From NCBI RefSeq assembly GCF_004216575.1, contig NZ_SGWW01000001.1:957772-1021771 (forward strand): a stretch of 64,000 bases of DNA, in the 5' to 3' direction. This stretch comes from Microcella putealis. GTDB lineage: Bacteria; Actinomycetota; Actinomycetes; Actinomycetales; Microbacteriaceae. Both the position numbers and the translations under genes were made by a program. Positions 1 through 7,438 of the stretch are shown piece after piece. Numbering within the stretch: position 1 is the stretch's first letter; every line of letters begins with the position of its first letter. The notes below the pieces were generated by a model that was given only the letters and a program-made list of their open reading frames with translations, had not been told where the DNA came from and made no database searches.

Positions 1-60
1 TCCGTTCCTGAGCGTTTCCGCCAAACTACCCGGACGCGCGGGCCCGTGGGAAGGACTGTC

Positions 61-100
61 AGGTGTTCACCGGTCTACCGCCAGACCACGGCGGACACCT
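61..100 (-). terminator. stem-loop downstream of the cupin gene
   Basis: Nested inverted repeats AGGTGT/ACACCT (61-66, 95-100) and GGTCT/AGACC (72-76, 83-87) begin at the stop codon of the minus-strand cupin gene. No T-tract follows, so this is a terminator-like hairpin by position and symmetry only. I see nothing else in bases 1-60. Confidence 0.4.
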
Positions 101-590
101 AGAAAGCGAGCCCGTGGCGCTCGACGAGCGGCATCGTCGCCTCGAAGTCGACCTCCGCGCCGTACTCGGCCGCCAGGGCGGGAAGCGTCTCGGGGTCGTA
201 CTCGCCGCCCGGCTCGGCCAAACGTCGGAACAATTGCTCGATACCCCCGGGCACGATGATTTCGAGCACGTGCAACTCGTCATCACCGGCGTTCCAGAAG
301 GTGTGCCAGTGGCCGCGCGGCTTAACGACCACGTCACCGGCACCGGCCGTGACCTCGACCCCGTTGTCAATGACGCCGAGTGTGCCAGCCAGCACGTAGC
401 TGTACTCGTCTTCTCGGGTGTGAAGGTGCATGGGGGCGGCCAGCACCTTGGGCGCCAGCACGTGCTCGACGACGGCGAGCGCGCCACCCGATGCGGCGCC
501 CTCCAGCAGGTAGCGGTCCAGTGATCCCGGCTCGCCGGTGACATCGACCTCGCTAGAGCGGATGACGCGTGGACCGTCGTCGGTCTCCAT
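99..590 (-). CDS. cupin-domain protein (small-molecule binding or oxidoreductase-like)
   Basis: A 163-residue single-domain cupin from the ATG at 588-590. Motif 1, with two His and a Glu, is at about residues 55-68 (HLHTREDEYSYVLAG). Motif 2 follows about 20 residues later (KPRGHWHTFWNAG). These His/Glu residues normally bind one metal ion in the beta-barrel. An upstream in-frame extension to 656 is possible, but it reads as low-complexity Pro/Ser and would run up to the start of the divergent aldo/keto reductase, so I chose the inner ATG. The substrate is unknown. Such stand-alone cupins are often annotated as quercetin-dioxygenase-like, which is not demonstrated here. Confidence 0.85.
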   Translation of the reverse strand: METDDGPRVIRSSEVDVTGEPGSLDRYLLEGAASGGALAVVEHVLAPKVLAAPMHLHTREDEYSYVLAGTLGVIDNGVEVTAGAGDVVVKPRGHWHTFWNAGDDELHVLEIIVPGGIEQLFRRLAEPGGEYDPETLPALAAEYGAEVDFEATMPLVERHGLAF

Positions 591-658
591 GGCCCCCGAT
601 GGTACGCCCGGCGGGGGTCTCTGTACAGAGCCGGAGGGCGGCGCGGTAGCGTGCATCC

Positions 659-1483
659 ATGCCTGAATTGAACGACGGAACGACCCTGCCCGACATCGGC
701 TTCGGCACGTACCCGCTGCGCGGCGAGGAGGGCACGGCCGCGGTGCTGAGCGCCCTGTCGCTCGGCTACCGCCTCATCGACACGGCCGTGAACTACCAGA
801 ACGAGGATGCTGTGGGTCGCGCCATCGCGGAAACTCCCGTTCCGCGCGACGACATCATCGTCGCCACGAAGGTGCCGGGCCGCGATCACGGTTACGACGA
901 GACGCTGCGCTCGTTCGACGGCTCGATGGAGCGGCTCGGGCTGGACGTGCTCGACCTGTATCTGATCCACTGGCCGAACCCGCGCGTCGACAAGTACGTC
1001 GATACGTGGCGCGCGATGGTGCGGCTGCGCGAGGAGGGCCGCGTGCGCTCGATCGGCGTCTCGAACTTCACCGCCGACTACCTGAGGCGTGTCGCCGAGG
1101 AGACCGGCGTCATGCCGTCGGTCAACCAGGTCGAGCTGCACCCGTTCTTCCCGCAGGAGGAGCTGCGCGCCTTCCACTCCGAGCACGGCGTCGTCACCGA
1201 GGCCTGGAGCCCGCTCGGCAAGGCTGCTCCCGTAAAGGAGTCGGCACCGGTCGCGTCGGCGGCCGCGGCGCACGGGGTGACGCCCGCCCAGGTGATCCTG
1301 CGCTGGCACCAGCAGATCGACTCGCTGCCAATCCCGAAGTCGGCGACGCCCGCACGTCAGCAAGAAAACTTCGAGCTCGGCGGGTTCACACTGAGCGAGG
1401 CCGAGGTCGCGGCAATCACCGCGCTCGGCCGCCCCGACGGTCGCCTGTTCGGCGGCGACCCCACGACCCACGAAGAGATGTAG
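659..1483 (+). CDS. aldo/keto reductase (NADPH-dependent)
   Basis: 274 residues, the full length for the AKR superfamily. The catalytic tetrad is visible as D41, Y46 (DTAVNYQNED), K71 (ATKVPG) and H104 (DLYLIHWP). The C-terminal PIPKSAT segment is the usual NADPH phosphate-binding loop. The short loops resemble the AKR5 / 2,5-diketo-D-gluconate reductase group, which reduces sugar-derived and other small carbonyls in the cytosol. It is divergent from the cupin gene with 68 bp between the two starts, so they may share a control region. The substrate cannot be deduced from sequence. Confidence 0.92.
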   Translation: MPELNDGTTLPDIGFGTYPLRGEEGTAAVLSALSLGYRLIDTAVNYQNEDAVGRAIAETPVPRDDIIVATKVPGRDHGYDETLRSFDGSMERLGLDVLDLYLIHWPNPRVDKYVDTWRAMVRLREEGRVRSIGVSNFTADYLRRVAEETGVMPSVNQVELHPFFPQEELRAFHSEHGVVTEAWSPLGKAAPVKESAPVASAAAAHGVTPAQVILRWHQQIDSLPIPKSATPARQQENFELGGFTLSEAEVAAITALGRPDGRLFGGDPTTHEEM

Positions 1484-1806
1484 TCGTACGCCGCGAAACG
1501 CGGGTCACAAGTGAAGCAGTGACGGCAACTTAGGCCCCCAACTGGAACCTCTTGCGCCGGCAGGATCGCCTTCATGCCGCGTTAATTCAGGGATCTCTGG
1601 TCCTCTAGGCATCGTCGCGGCTCGTGTGCGATCAGGGTGTCGACGCCGTTGAGAACCCTCTTAGACGTAATGAAACGCCTCTGATGGAGAATGGAGAAGT
1701 AGAAGCTATTCGAACCGCTCGGGTCTGCGATGAGAGCGTCGTGTCGATTGCCGAGCGGTTCGAGGTCAGCCGGATAATGGTGCGAGAGAAGACGCGATGA
1801 CGTCGA
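1484..1806. other. 323-bp gene-poor stretch at the left edge of the AT-richer segment
   Basis: Base composition and codon use change from strongly GC-biased to mixed within this stretch. The only coding signal I can support is the short plus-strand reading frame at 1684-1800, listed separately. I found no clear terminator after the aldo/keto reductase and no obvious copy of the tRNA-Ala 3' end that would mark an attachment site. Confidence 0.5.
1684..1800 (+). pseudogene. possible remnant of a helix-turn-helix DNA-binding protein
   Basis: A 38-codon frame from ATG 1684 to TGA 1798-1800 ends with SIAERFEVSRIMVREKTR. This resembles the last helix-turn-helix of resolvase-like or transposon-associated proteins (SVASIARRFGVSR-type). 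The frame stays open upstream only to a TAG at 1606-1608, so a full-length gene is absent. A similar HTH occurs in the protein at 60851-61300, also at the edge of a mobile-looking segment. It could be a tiny intact gene, but I see no ribosome-binding site, so remnant is the better call. Confidence 0.35.
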
Positions 1807-2901
1807 TCAGGCAGGACCGCGCACCGTCCACCGCTCGAGCTGATCAGTAACGTTAGGCGCGTCACGAACAAGGGTCGTTTTCCACGACAGGAGACCATCC
1901 TTCTGAAGCCGGCCGATCAACGTGATTGGGTGCACGCCTAGTGCGTCCGCCTGCGCCCGCACCCAGGTCACACTTGGCCGTTCTGGAACGACAGGGAGCG
2001 GCTCCGAGATAGCCAATTCACCAGCAAGCTGATCAGCGTCCCTTTCCTCGTCCTGACTCTCCTCGGATAGGTCGTCAACGATAACTCCCCCGTCCTCCGA
2101 GACGTGACCCAGCAGAACATGGGCGGTTTCGTGGAGGATTGTAAAGAGGACCTTGTCTAGCCGCTTCCATCGACCGGAGATGCCGATCACGGGAGTTCCA
2201 TCAACAATCAGTGCGCATCCATCGAGCTTCCCTCCAGGGAACGCTTCAACGTAGATCAGCTTCACTCCGACTTCTGCGAAAGACGATTGGAATGCGGCGA
2301 ACTCCTCCGGGTTACGCGCCCTTTCTGAGAGTTGCTCGGCCAACTCTCGAAGCCCATCGTGAGAATACGGCGCAACCTCCAGCTCACGCGCACTGGCCTT
2401 GACGCATGCGACCCAGGCCAGTTGCAGCACAGTGACCGCTTCGTCCGTATTGCTTCGCCGCGCGGCGAATCTGACCGCCGGCTCTTCCTCAAGGCTCTGC
2501 ATCCCAAACAGTTGCAGTACCTCTTCCGATTGCCCGTCTGGATCGGAAGCGGTGATGAAACCACGCTTCCTCAGCAAGGCGACCGGTGCCAATGCGCGCA
2601 ATCTGGCGCGGGTCTTCACTGCGTCAAGGCTCTCCCGAGTACGCAAATTCTGTGCTTGCTTCCACAGGAGATAGGAGTCCTGGAGCTTGAGCCAGAACTC
2701 AGCGCTTGTCCCGAGCGCGGCTGCGATCTGAGCGGCAGACTCGCGAGTGATCTCCTTCTTGCCGGAGATGATCTCGGACACAAACTGTGCCGGTCGTCCT
2801 AGAACCTCCGCAAAATCGGCCTGAGTCCAGCCGCGTGCGTCGAGTTCGTCAGCCAGGTGCTCCCCGGCCGGGAACACCTCGGCAACTATCGGCGTACTCA
2901 T
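1807..2901 (-). CDS. higA: HigA-type antitoxin with C-terminal ImmA/IrrE-like metallopeptidase domain
   Basis: 364 residues from the ATG at 2899-2901. An AAAGGAG ribosome site lies 10 nt upstream of that ATG; the ATG at 2908-2910 would sit only about 1 nt from it. Residues about 10-75 form an XRE helix-turn-helix of HigA type (DELDARGWTQADFAEVLG, FVSEIISGKKEIT). The C-terminal half has the zinc-peptidase motif HETAH (H257, E258, H261) of the ImmA/IrrE (M78) family. The gene lies 15 nt downstream of the HigB-like toxin, giving the toxin-first order typical of higBA. It is expected to bind the toxin and repress its own promoter. Fusion of the antitoxin to an M78 domain is a known architecture. 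Confidence 0.85.
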   Translation of the reverse strand: MSTPIVAEVFPAGEHLADELDARGWTQADFAEVLGRPAQFVSEIISGKKEITRESAAQIAAALGTSAEFWLKLQDSYLLWKQAQNLRTRESLDAVKTRARLRALAPVALLRKRGFITASDPDGQSEEVLQLFGMQSLEEEPAVRFAARRSNTDEAVTVLQLAWVACVKASARELEVAPYSHDGLRELAEQLSERARNPEEFAAFQSSFAEVGVKLIYVEAFPGGKLDGCALIVDGTPVIGISGRWKRLDKVLFTILHETAHVLLGHVSEDGGVIVDDLSEESQDEERDADQLAGELAISEPLPVVPERPSVTWVRAQADALGVHPITLIGRLQKDGLLSWKTTLVRDAPNVTDQLERWTVRGPA

Positions 2902-2916
2902 GATCGTCATTCTCCT

Positions 2917-3210
2917 TTAGTGGTAATCAACCATCTCGATGACAGTGACCATCCGGCCTTCTTCATCTGTCTCGAACTTGATGATGAGCCTGAACTGGTC
3001 ATTCAGGCGGATTGATGAGGTACCGGCCCGGTTGCCCCGGAGCCGCTCCAACCGGAGGGAACGCATCGCATACAGGTCTCGTTCATCAGTAGCCGCGCGC
3101 AGTACCTGGATTTTCTTTCGGTACGCCTTGATGATGTCCGCGCTCCAGCGCCGCGGCGCATAGGACGCGTCCTCGGCCAGGCGCCGAAGATCATCATCCT
3201 CGAAGACCAC
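2917..3210 (-). CDS. higB: HigB-type toxin, RelE/ParE superfamily
   Basis: About 97 residues. The C-terminus (SLRLERLRGNRAG, SIRLNDQFRLIIKF, VIEMVDYH) is the HigB/RelE signature. In this family it forms the RNase fold that cuts mRNA on the ribosome. The frame is open to an ATG at 3252, but that extension is unlike the family. The GTG at 3208-3210 (VVFEDDDLRRLAED), 9 nt after GGAG, gives the usual length; TTG at 3216 is an alternative. It is co-transcribed with the antitoxin 15 nt downstream. Confidence 0.85.
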   Translation of the reverse strand: MVFEDDDLRRLAEDASYAPRRWSADIIKAYRKKIQVLRAATDERDLYAMRSLRLERLRGNRAGTSSIRLNDQFRLIIKFETDEEGRMVTVIEMVDYH

Positions 3211-3292
3211 ACGCAACCGCTCCACCTCACCCAGACAACATGGGAACAACATGGCCAGGTCTACGCTACCGGATCCCGAATCTCATCTACTA

Positions 3293-3340
3293 GTTATAGG
3301 CTCATCACCCTTTGCATGAATCATGGTAGCCTAGTAACAT
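3293..3340. promoter_or_regulatory. divergent promoters and inverted-repeat operator between higBA and the 44-aa gene
   Basis: On the plus strand TTGCAT (3312-3317) and TAACAT (3335-3340) are separated by 17 bp, a good sigma-70-type promoter for the structured transcript. On the minus strand TTCATG (complement of 3315-3320) and TATAAC (complement of 3293-3298) are 16 bp apart and face higBA. The imperfect dyad GTTATAGGCT (3293-3302) / AGCCTAGTAAC (3328-3338) covers both -10 elements. That is what a HigA operator controlling both directions would look like. This assignment is inference from position and symmetry. Confidence 0.45.
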
Positions 3341-3374
3341 CGGTTCCGCAAGGGATCGTGTCCTGCAACACGAA

Positions 3375-3495
3375 TGGGCCGCCTCGCTCCAACGAGACGG
3401 CCCACTGCAAAGCTCCGAGAACAACTGCTCAGAACCCGTATCCGTTCGACGGTAGTGGAGAACTCTCCTCTCGGGCGTGAGAAACCCGAGAGGAG
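3375..3495 (+). promoter_or_regulatory. structured 5' leader with two stem-loops; the second pairs the ribosome-binding site
   Basis: Stem 1 is TGGGCCG...CGGCCCA (3375-3381 / 3398-3404), extended inward by CTCG/CGAG. Stem 2 is a perfect 11-bp repeat CTCCTCTCGGG / CCCGAGAGGAG (3465-3475 / 3485-3495) with a 9-nt loop. Its right arm contains the AGGAGG ribosome site (3491-3496) of the 44-aa gene starting at 3505. Translation should therefore need stem opening by temperature, protein, RNA or a coupled ribosome. The pairing is seen directly; regulation is inference. Confidence 0.5.
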
Positions 3496-3504
3496 GTGGA
3501 GATT

Positions 3505-3639
3505 ATGGCTCGCAATTCGAAGCAGACCGGCAAGGCTGCCGCGAAGGCCGCCAGCAAGGTTCTTCGCGGCAACTACAGCGCCGCGGCAAAGAAGGCCGCT
3601 GGCAGCGCCCTATCCCAGACCCCCAAGCGGGGGAAGTGA
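3505..3639 (+). CDS. 44-residue basic Ala/Lys-rich small protein
   Basis: The frame ATG 3505-3507 to TGA 3637-3639 encodes 44 residues, starting MARNSKQTGKAAAKAASKVL and ending GSALSQTPKRGK. A strong GAGGAGGTGGAG ribosome site precedes the ATG. Composition is about one fifth Lys/Arg and rich in Ala, like a small nucleic-acid-binding or histone-H1-tail-like peptide. From memory, similar short proteins ending in GSALSQ plus basic residues are widespread as hypothetical proteins, but I cannot name a family. The gene is bracketed by strong hairpins on both sides and lies between higBA and a DUF3223 gene. Function unknown. Confidence 0.7.
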   Translation: MARNSKQTGKAAAKAASKVLRGNYSAAAKKAAGSALSQTPKRGK

Positions 3640-3645
3640 ACGATC

Positions 3646-3682
3646 GATCGGCAGCCCGAGGTCATTGCCCGGGCTGCCGATC
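3646..3682 (+). terminator. 13-bp perfect hairpin after the 44-aa gene
   Basis: Perfect inverted repeat GATCGGCAGCCCG (3646-3658) / CGGGCTGCCGATC (3670-3682) with an 11-nt loop starts 6 nt after the stop codon. There is no T-run, as is common in high-GC actinobacterial terminators. It would close a transcript of about 330 nt starting near 3347. Confidence 0.6.
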
Positions 3683-3757
3683 ACCTGAACGATCGAGAAG
3701 AAGGGGCACGAGAGCGCGCCATGACACGCCGTTCGAACAGACGAGAAGGAGGCCCAC

Positions 3758-4435
3758 GTGGGCATACGGAAGCCAGTGAACCTCCCGAGCACGCAGTTTC
3801 CTAGCCGGAAAGCCGCGAAAGATTGGGTTCGAGATGCAATCAAAGACCACTGCGACCTAGAGGAATCCGTCACGGACCCACTGCACATTGCGGTTCTCTT
3901 CGACCTTCTCGACCGCGACGACGATGCAACTGAAAAGGTAGGCGCTGGAGTAGCCGAGTTTTTCATCAGGCTTACCTCCCGCGGCCAAGGACACATTCGG
4001 TACGTCAAGCGAGACGCCCGTGGTATCTGGATTCGCCGAGTCGACGGCTCCGAGGACGACTGGAGCTACACGAGCGCCGTCGACCAGGAGGGCATCAAGT
4101 CGGATGTCAAGGATGCATTGCGTGCGGTGATCAACGACGAACGACTCGCCTTTCGCGAATCGGCTTTCAGCGCCGGAGGGGTTCATTGCGCTCGCACCGG
4201 CGTACTTATCGGTTCTCTTCAGGATGCCGAAGTGCGCTACGAGAGACCCTCATGGGCACAACTCACCGAGGGCTTCGCTGAGGACCAAGGAGGATGGGAG
4301 AACATTGCACTCACAGCGGGCGACGGTCAGACACAGATATCCGGAAGTCTCGCGGACGCCAATCAGCTGCAGGCGTGGAAGAGCTATTGGCATGAGAACG
4401 CGCGGCCGGTCATCGTCGCAAAACTAGGTCGGTAG
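3758..4435 (+). CDS. DUF3223 (DCL-like) domain protein
   Basis: 225 residues from a GTG at 3758-3760 preceded by AGAAGGAGG. Residues about 12-105 match the DUF3223 pattern as I remember it: an opening FPSRKAAKDWVRDAI, a central KVGAGVAEFFIR and a later IRYVKRDARGIWIRRVDG. In plants this domain occurs in DCL proteins linked to rRNA processing; bacterial copies are uncharacterised and often sit in variable regions. The remainder (about 110-225) has no motif I recognise. Codon use is less GC-biased than in core genes here, in line with acquisition together with the neighbouring TA pair. Confidence 0.6.
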   Translation: MGIRKPVNLPSTQFPSRKAAKDWVRDAIKDHCDLEESVTDPLHIAVLFDLLDRDDDATEKVGAGVAEFFIRLTSRGQGHIRYVKRDARGIWIRRVDGSEDDWSYTSAVDQEGIKSDVKDALRAVINDERLAFRESAFSAGGVHCARTGVLIGSLQDAEVRYERPSWAQLTEGFAEDQGGWENIALTAGDGQTQISGSLADANQLQAWKSYWHENARPVIVAKLGR

Positions 4436-4689
4436 CCTCAACACGATCCGCCGGAGTGCCGGGGCGCAAGACCGAGCCCAACGAACCCTTCGCCACCAAC
4501 ACCCAGCGCGGATGGACTCCGGGGAAGTTTAGTCGCCTCAGTAGAACCACCCGGACAACTGAACATTCTTCTCGAACTACCCTATGCTGCCCTGTAAACC
4601 GGCCTGTGATCGCGGGTTTCCAGTGAGCAAGGAGACGCGTGGGGGTGACCTCACAAGCGTCAACTGCAGTTTTGACAAGAGCAACTAGG

Positions 4690-4762
4690 TGGACCTGAGG
4701 GGAATCGAACCCCTGACCTTCTCATTGCGAACGAGACGCGCTACCAACTGCGCCACAGGCCC
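4690..4762 (-). tRNA. tRNA-Ala (anticodon CGC)
   Basis: Read on the minus strand, the 73 nt fold as a cloverleaf. The acceptor stem GGGCCTG pairs with CAGGTCC, with discriminator A. The D arm is GCGC-AGTTGGTA-GCGC. The anticodon stem TCTCG/TGAGA carries loop TTCGCAA, giving anticodon CGC for Ala GCG codons. The T arm is AGGGG-TTCGATT-CCCCT. CCA is not encoded. The AT-richer segment lies directly beyond its 3' end, the usual side for integrase-mediated insertion. The 254 bp between it and the DUF3223 gene holds no gene I can support. Confidence 0.95.
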
Positions 4763-4834
4763 TGATGCGTCGACAACCTTATCACCGAGAAACGGGGCGG
4801 ATGCACACGGTCGCCCCCTCCAGGACGGCTCCGG

Positions 4835-5818
4835 CTATCCGGCGGCGCGTCGGCGCTCGAGCACCTCGTCGAGGTCGGGCGCGCGCGTCGGCAGGCCGTC
4901 GACGAGGCCCATGCGGGCGAAACGGCTGGGCGCCTCGGCGGCCGGCTCGACGGGCGTCGCGACCGGGCGGGGCGCGGGAGTCTCGGTGGGAGCTGAGGCG
5001 GCACCGACAGCACCGACACCAGCACCGGCAGCCGGCAGGCCCGCCGCAGCCCGCTGCGCCTTCTCGGCCTCGGCCGCCGCAGCCGCGAGCACCGCGGCGT
5101 GGTCGATCGCACTGCGGCGCAGCTCGGGGCGCGGGGCCGCATCCACTGCGGTGTCGAGGTAGAGGGGCTTCGGGAGCGGCACGGGCGTCCAGGCGCGGGG
5201 GGCGCGACCCTTGTCGGCCTGCGGCGCGAGGTCGACGAACGCCGAACCCGAGCGCTGGCGAGGCGCCGCACCGGCGACAGCCGAGCGGCGTCGGCCCGCA
5301 CGCGCGAGCCCGGCGAGCAGCACTACACCGCTGAGGGCGACAACCGCAGAGAATGCCGTCCACGCGACGGCGCCGGCCACGGCAGACACCACGATGCCGA
5401 CGAGTGCGAGCAGGGTCACGAGAGAAGAAATGGCGCGCGATTGCCGCAGGCGACGCTGACCGGCGCGGGCAGCATCCACTTCGGCGACGAGACCGGGCAC
5501 CTCGGCGGCGAGCCGGGCGCGCACGGCGCGCTGCGCCGCGACCTCCTTCGCGCGGGCGATCGCCGCCTCCTCGCGCTGGCGCGCGGCGAGCGAGCGCTGC
5601 TGGGCGGCGACCTCGCGGGCCGTCATCTCGGCGCGCACCGCCTCGGGCAGCTCGGTCGTCTGCGCCATGATGCGCAGGGTCTGCTGCAGCCGAACCGCGT
5701 TGCGTTCGGTCGCCAAGTATTCGCGCCGTCTGCGCCAAATCGGCACCAGGTAGAAGAGCCAGAGCGCGGCGGCGAGTGCCATCAACAGGGCCGTTCCGGC
5801 CCCCGAACCCTCAGCCAT
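4835..5818 (-). CDS. membrane protein with Ala-rich coiled region (large-exoprotein-like, Microbacteriaceae type)
   Basis: 327 residues. One transmembrane helix is at about residues 7-27 (ALLMALAAALWLFYLVPIW), followed by a basic RRRREYLATERNAVRL stretch. A charged, Ala-rich predicted coiled-coil covers about 60-130. Two close hydrophobic helices follow near 130-175, then a Pro/Ala-rich cytoplasmic tail. Microbacteriaceae genomes carry a similar protein usually labelled large exoprotein; it has no known catalytic motif. It is 18 bp upstream of the GNAT gene and probably co-transcribed with it. Function unknown. Confidence 0.7.
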   Translation of the reverse strand: MAEGSGAGTALLMALAAALWLFYLVPIWRRRREYLATERNAVRLQQTLRIMAQTTELPEAVRAEMTAREVAAQQRSLAARQREEAAIARAKEVAAQRAVRARLAAEVPGLVAEVDAARAGQRRLRQSRAISSLVTLLALVGIVVSAVAGAVAWTAFSAVVALSGVVLLAGLARAGRRRSAVAGAAPRQRSGSAFVDLAPQADKGRAPRAWTPVPLPKPLYLDTAVDAAPRPELRRSAIDHAAVLAAAAAEAEKAQRAAAGLPAAGAGVGAVGAASAPTETPAPRPVATPVEPAAEAPSRFARMGLVDGLPTRAPDLDEVLERRRAAG

Positions 5819-5836
5819 GCGACGAGGGTATGGCCG

Positions 5837-6487
5837 CTACGTCAGTCGCAGGCCTCGCCGCGCCGCGATGCGATCGACCTCGGGAATCTGCGACACGTGC
5901 TCGGGCACCCGCCCCTGCTTCCAGCGCTGCAGCACGCCGACCGGCACCTCTTCGACCGTGAGCGCGAAGCAGAAGTGGTCGCGCCAGTCACCGTCGATGT
6001 GGATGTATCGGCGGCGCAGCCCCTCATAGCGAAAGCCGAGCTTCTCGACCACCCGCAGAGAGGGCGCGTTCTCGGGCCGAATACAGATCTCCATGCGGTG
6101 CAGGCCCACCGAAAAGAACAGGTGGTCGGTCGCCAGCGCCACCGCCGTGGGCGTCAGCCCCTTGCCGGCGAAACGCTCGGCGACCCAGTAGCCGAGCGTC
6201 GACGAGGCGAGCGAGCCGTACGTCATCTGCGACACGTTCAGCTGGCCGGCAAAGGCGCCCTCGTGCTCGATGACGAACGGCAACCCGCTGCCCGCACGCG
6301 CCTGCTGCAACAGGCCCCGGATGCTGCCCTTCGTATCCCACGCCACGTTCTGATTCGGGCTGGTCGCCTCCCATGGGCGCAGCCATGAGCGGTTATCGAC
6401 CAGTTCGCGTTCCAGGATGCGCGCATCCCGTACCCGAATCGGGCGCAGCACGGTCGCGCCGCTGCGCAGCGTGGGAATCGTCGACAC
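5837..6487 (-). CDS. GNAT-family N-acetyltransferase (RimJ/RimL-like)
   Basis: 216 residues with the GNAT fold of the RimJ/RimL group: the opening TVLRPIRVRDARILE, central beta strands with GQLNVSQMTYG, and acetyl-CoA loop residues in the GYWVAERFAGKGLT region. The C-terminal NAPSLRVVEKLGFRYEGLRRRYIHIDGDWRD pattern is typical of this group, spelled here in parts: NAPSLRVVEKLGF then RRRYIHIDGDWRD. Members acetylate protein N-termini or small amines. It starts 9 bp after the galU stop and likely belongs to the galU transcript. Confidence 0.9.
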   Translation of the reverse strand: MSTIPTLRSGATVLRPIRVRDARILERELVDNRSWLRPWEATSPNQNVAWDTKGSIRGLLQQARAGSGLPFVIEHEGAFAGQLNVSQMTYGSLASSTLGYWVAERFAGKGLTPTAVALATDHLFFSVGLHRMEICIRPENAPSLRVVEKLGFRYEGLRRRYIHIDGDWRDHFCFALTVEEVPVGVLQRWKQGRVPEHVSQIPEVDRIAARRGLRLT

Positions 6488-6496
6488 GCCTCGAGA

Positions 6497-7390
6497 TTAC
6501 GCCGTGAGCTGGGCGACGAAGCCGTGCAGCCACGCCCGAAGCTCAGGGCCCAGGTCGTCGCGCTCAGAGGCGAGCTGCACGATGGCCTTGATGTAGTCGA
6601 GTCGGTCGCCCGTGTCGTAACGACGGCCACGGAACACGACGCCGTACACACCGCCGCTCGACGCGTCGTTTGCGAGCTCAAGAAGCGCGTCGGTGAGCTG
6701 AATCTCGCCGCCCTTGCCGGGCTCGGTGTGCTCGAGCACGTCGAAAATCTGCGGCTTCAGCACGTAGCGGCCGATGATCGCCAGATTCGACGGCGCCGTG
6801 CCGGGGGCCGGCTTCTCAACGAGGTCAGTGATCTTCACGACGTCGTCGACATCGGTCGCCTCAACCGTCGCCACGCCGTACATGTGGGCCTGTGCGGGGT
6901 CGACCTCGAGCAGCGCGACCACGGTGGCGTCGCGTTCGCCCGCCACGTCGATCATGCGGGTGAGCAGCGGGTCGCGCTCGTCGATGATGTCGTCGCCCAG
7001 CAGCACCGCGAAGGGGTTGTCGCCGACGTGGGGGCGCGACATCAACACGGCATGACCGAGGCCCTTCGGGTCACCCTGGCGTACGTAGTGCATGTCGGCG
7101 AGGTTCGTCGACTCCATGATCTTCGCGAGCTTGACATCGTCGCCCTTGCGCTTCAGGGTCGCCTCGAGCTCGGTGACGCGGTCGAAGTGGTTCTCGAGGG
7201 CGTACTTGTTGCGCCCGGTGACCATCAGCACGTCGGTGAGGCCCGCAGACACCGCCTCTTCGACCACGTACTGGATGGCCGGCTTGTCGACGACCGGCAG
7301 CATCTCTTTCGGCATGGCCTTCGTGGCGGGCAGGAAGCGGGTTCCGAGACCTGCGGCAGGAATAACGGCCTTCGTGATCGGTTTCGACAT
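6497..7390 (-). CDS. galU: UTP--glucose-1-phosphate uridylyltransferase
   Basis: 297 residues from ATG 7388-7390, the normal GalU length. The nucleotidyltransferase signature AAGLGTRFLPATKAMPKE is at residues 12-29. YVRQGDPKGLGHAVL, VLLGDDII and the C-terminal YDTGDRLDYIKA complete the family pattern. It makes UDP-glucose for cell-envelope glycans and glycolipids in the cytosol. The longer open frame upstream is a shadow of the divergent cyclo-ligase gene. It is followed closely by the acetyltransferase and membrane-protein genes. Confidence 0.97.
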   Translation of the reverse strand: MSKPITKAVIPAAGLGTRFLPATKAMPKEMLPVVDKPAIQYVVEEAVSAGLTDVLMVTGRNKYALENHFDRVTELEATLKRKGDDVKLAKIMESTNLADMHYVRQGDPKGLGHAVLMSRPHVGDNPFAVLLGDDIIDERDPLLTRMIDVAGERDATVVALLEVDPAQAHMYGVATVEATDVDDVVKITDLVEKPAPGTAPSNLAIIGRYVLKPQIFDVLEHTEPGKGGEIQLTDALLELANDASSGGVYGVVFRGRRYDTGDRLDYIKAIVQLASERDDLGPELRAWLHGFVAQLTA

Positions 7391-7438
7391 GATCTCAGCG
7401 TATCGGCCCCCCACCGACGCCGGGCGGATACGCATACC

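Noticed and set aside
59..1471. 470-codon minus-strand frame across the cupin and aldo/keto reductase genes
   Set aside because: Antisense shadow; both conserved genes are clearly coded in other frames.
1500..1620. Possible second attachment site matching the tRNA-Ala 3' end
   Set aside because: I found only short chance matches such as caactgg; no convincing repeat of the tRNA end.
5099..6388. 429-codon plus-strand frame over the membrane protein and GNAT genes
   Set aside because: Low-complexity Arg/Ala/Gly translation typical of antisense frames in high-GC DNA.
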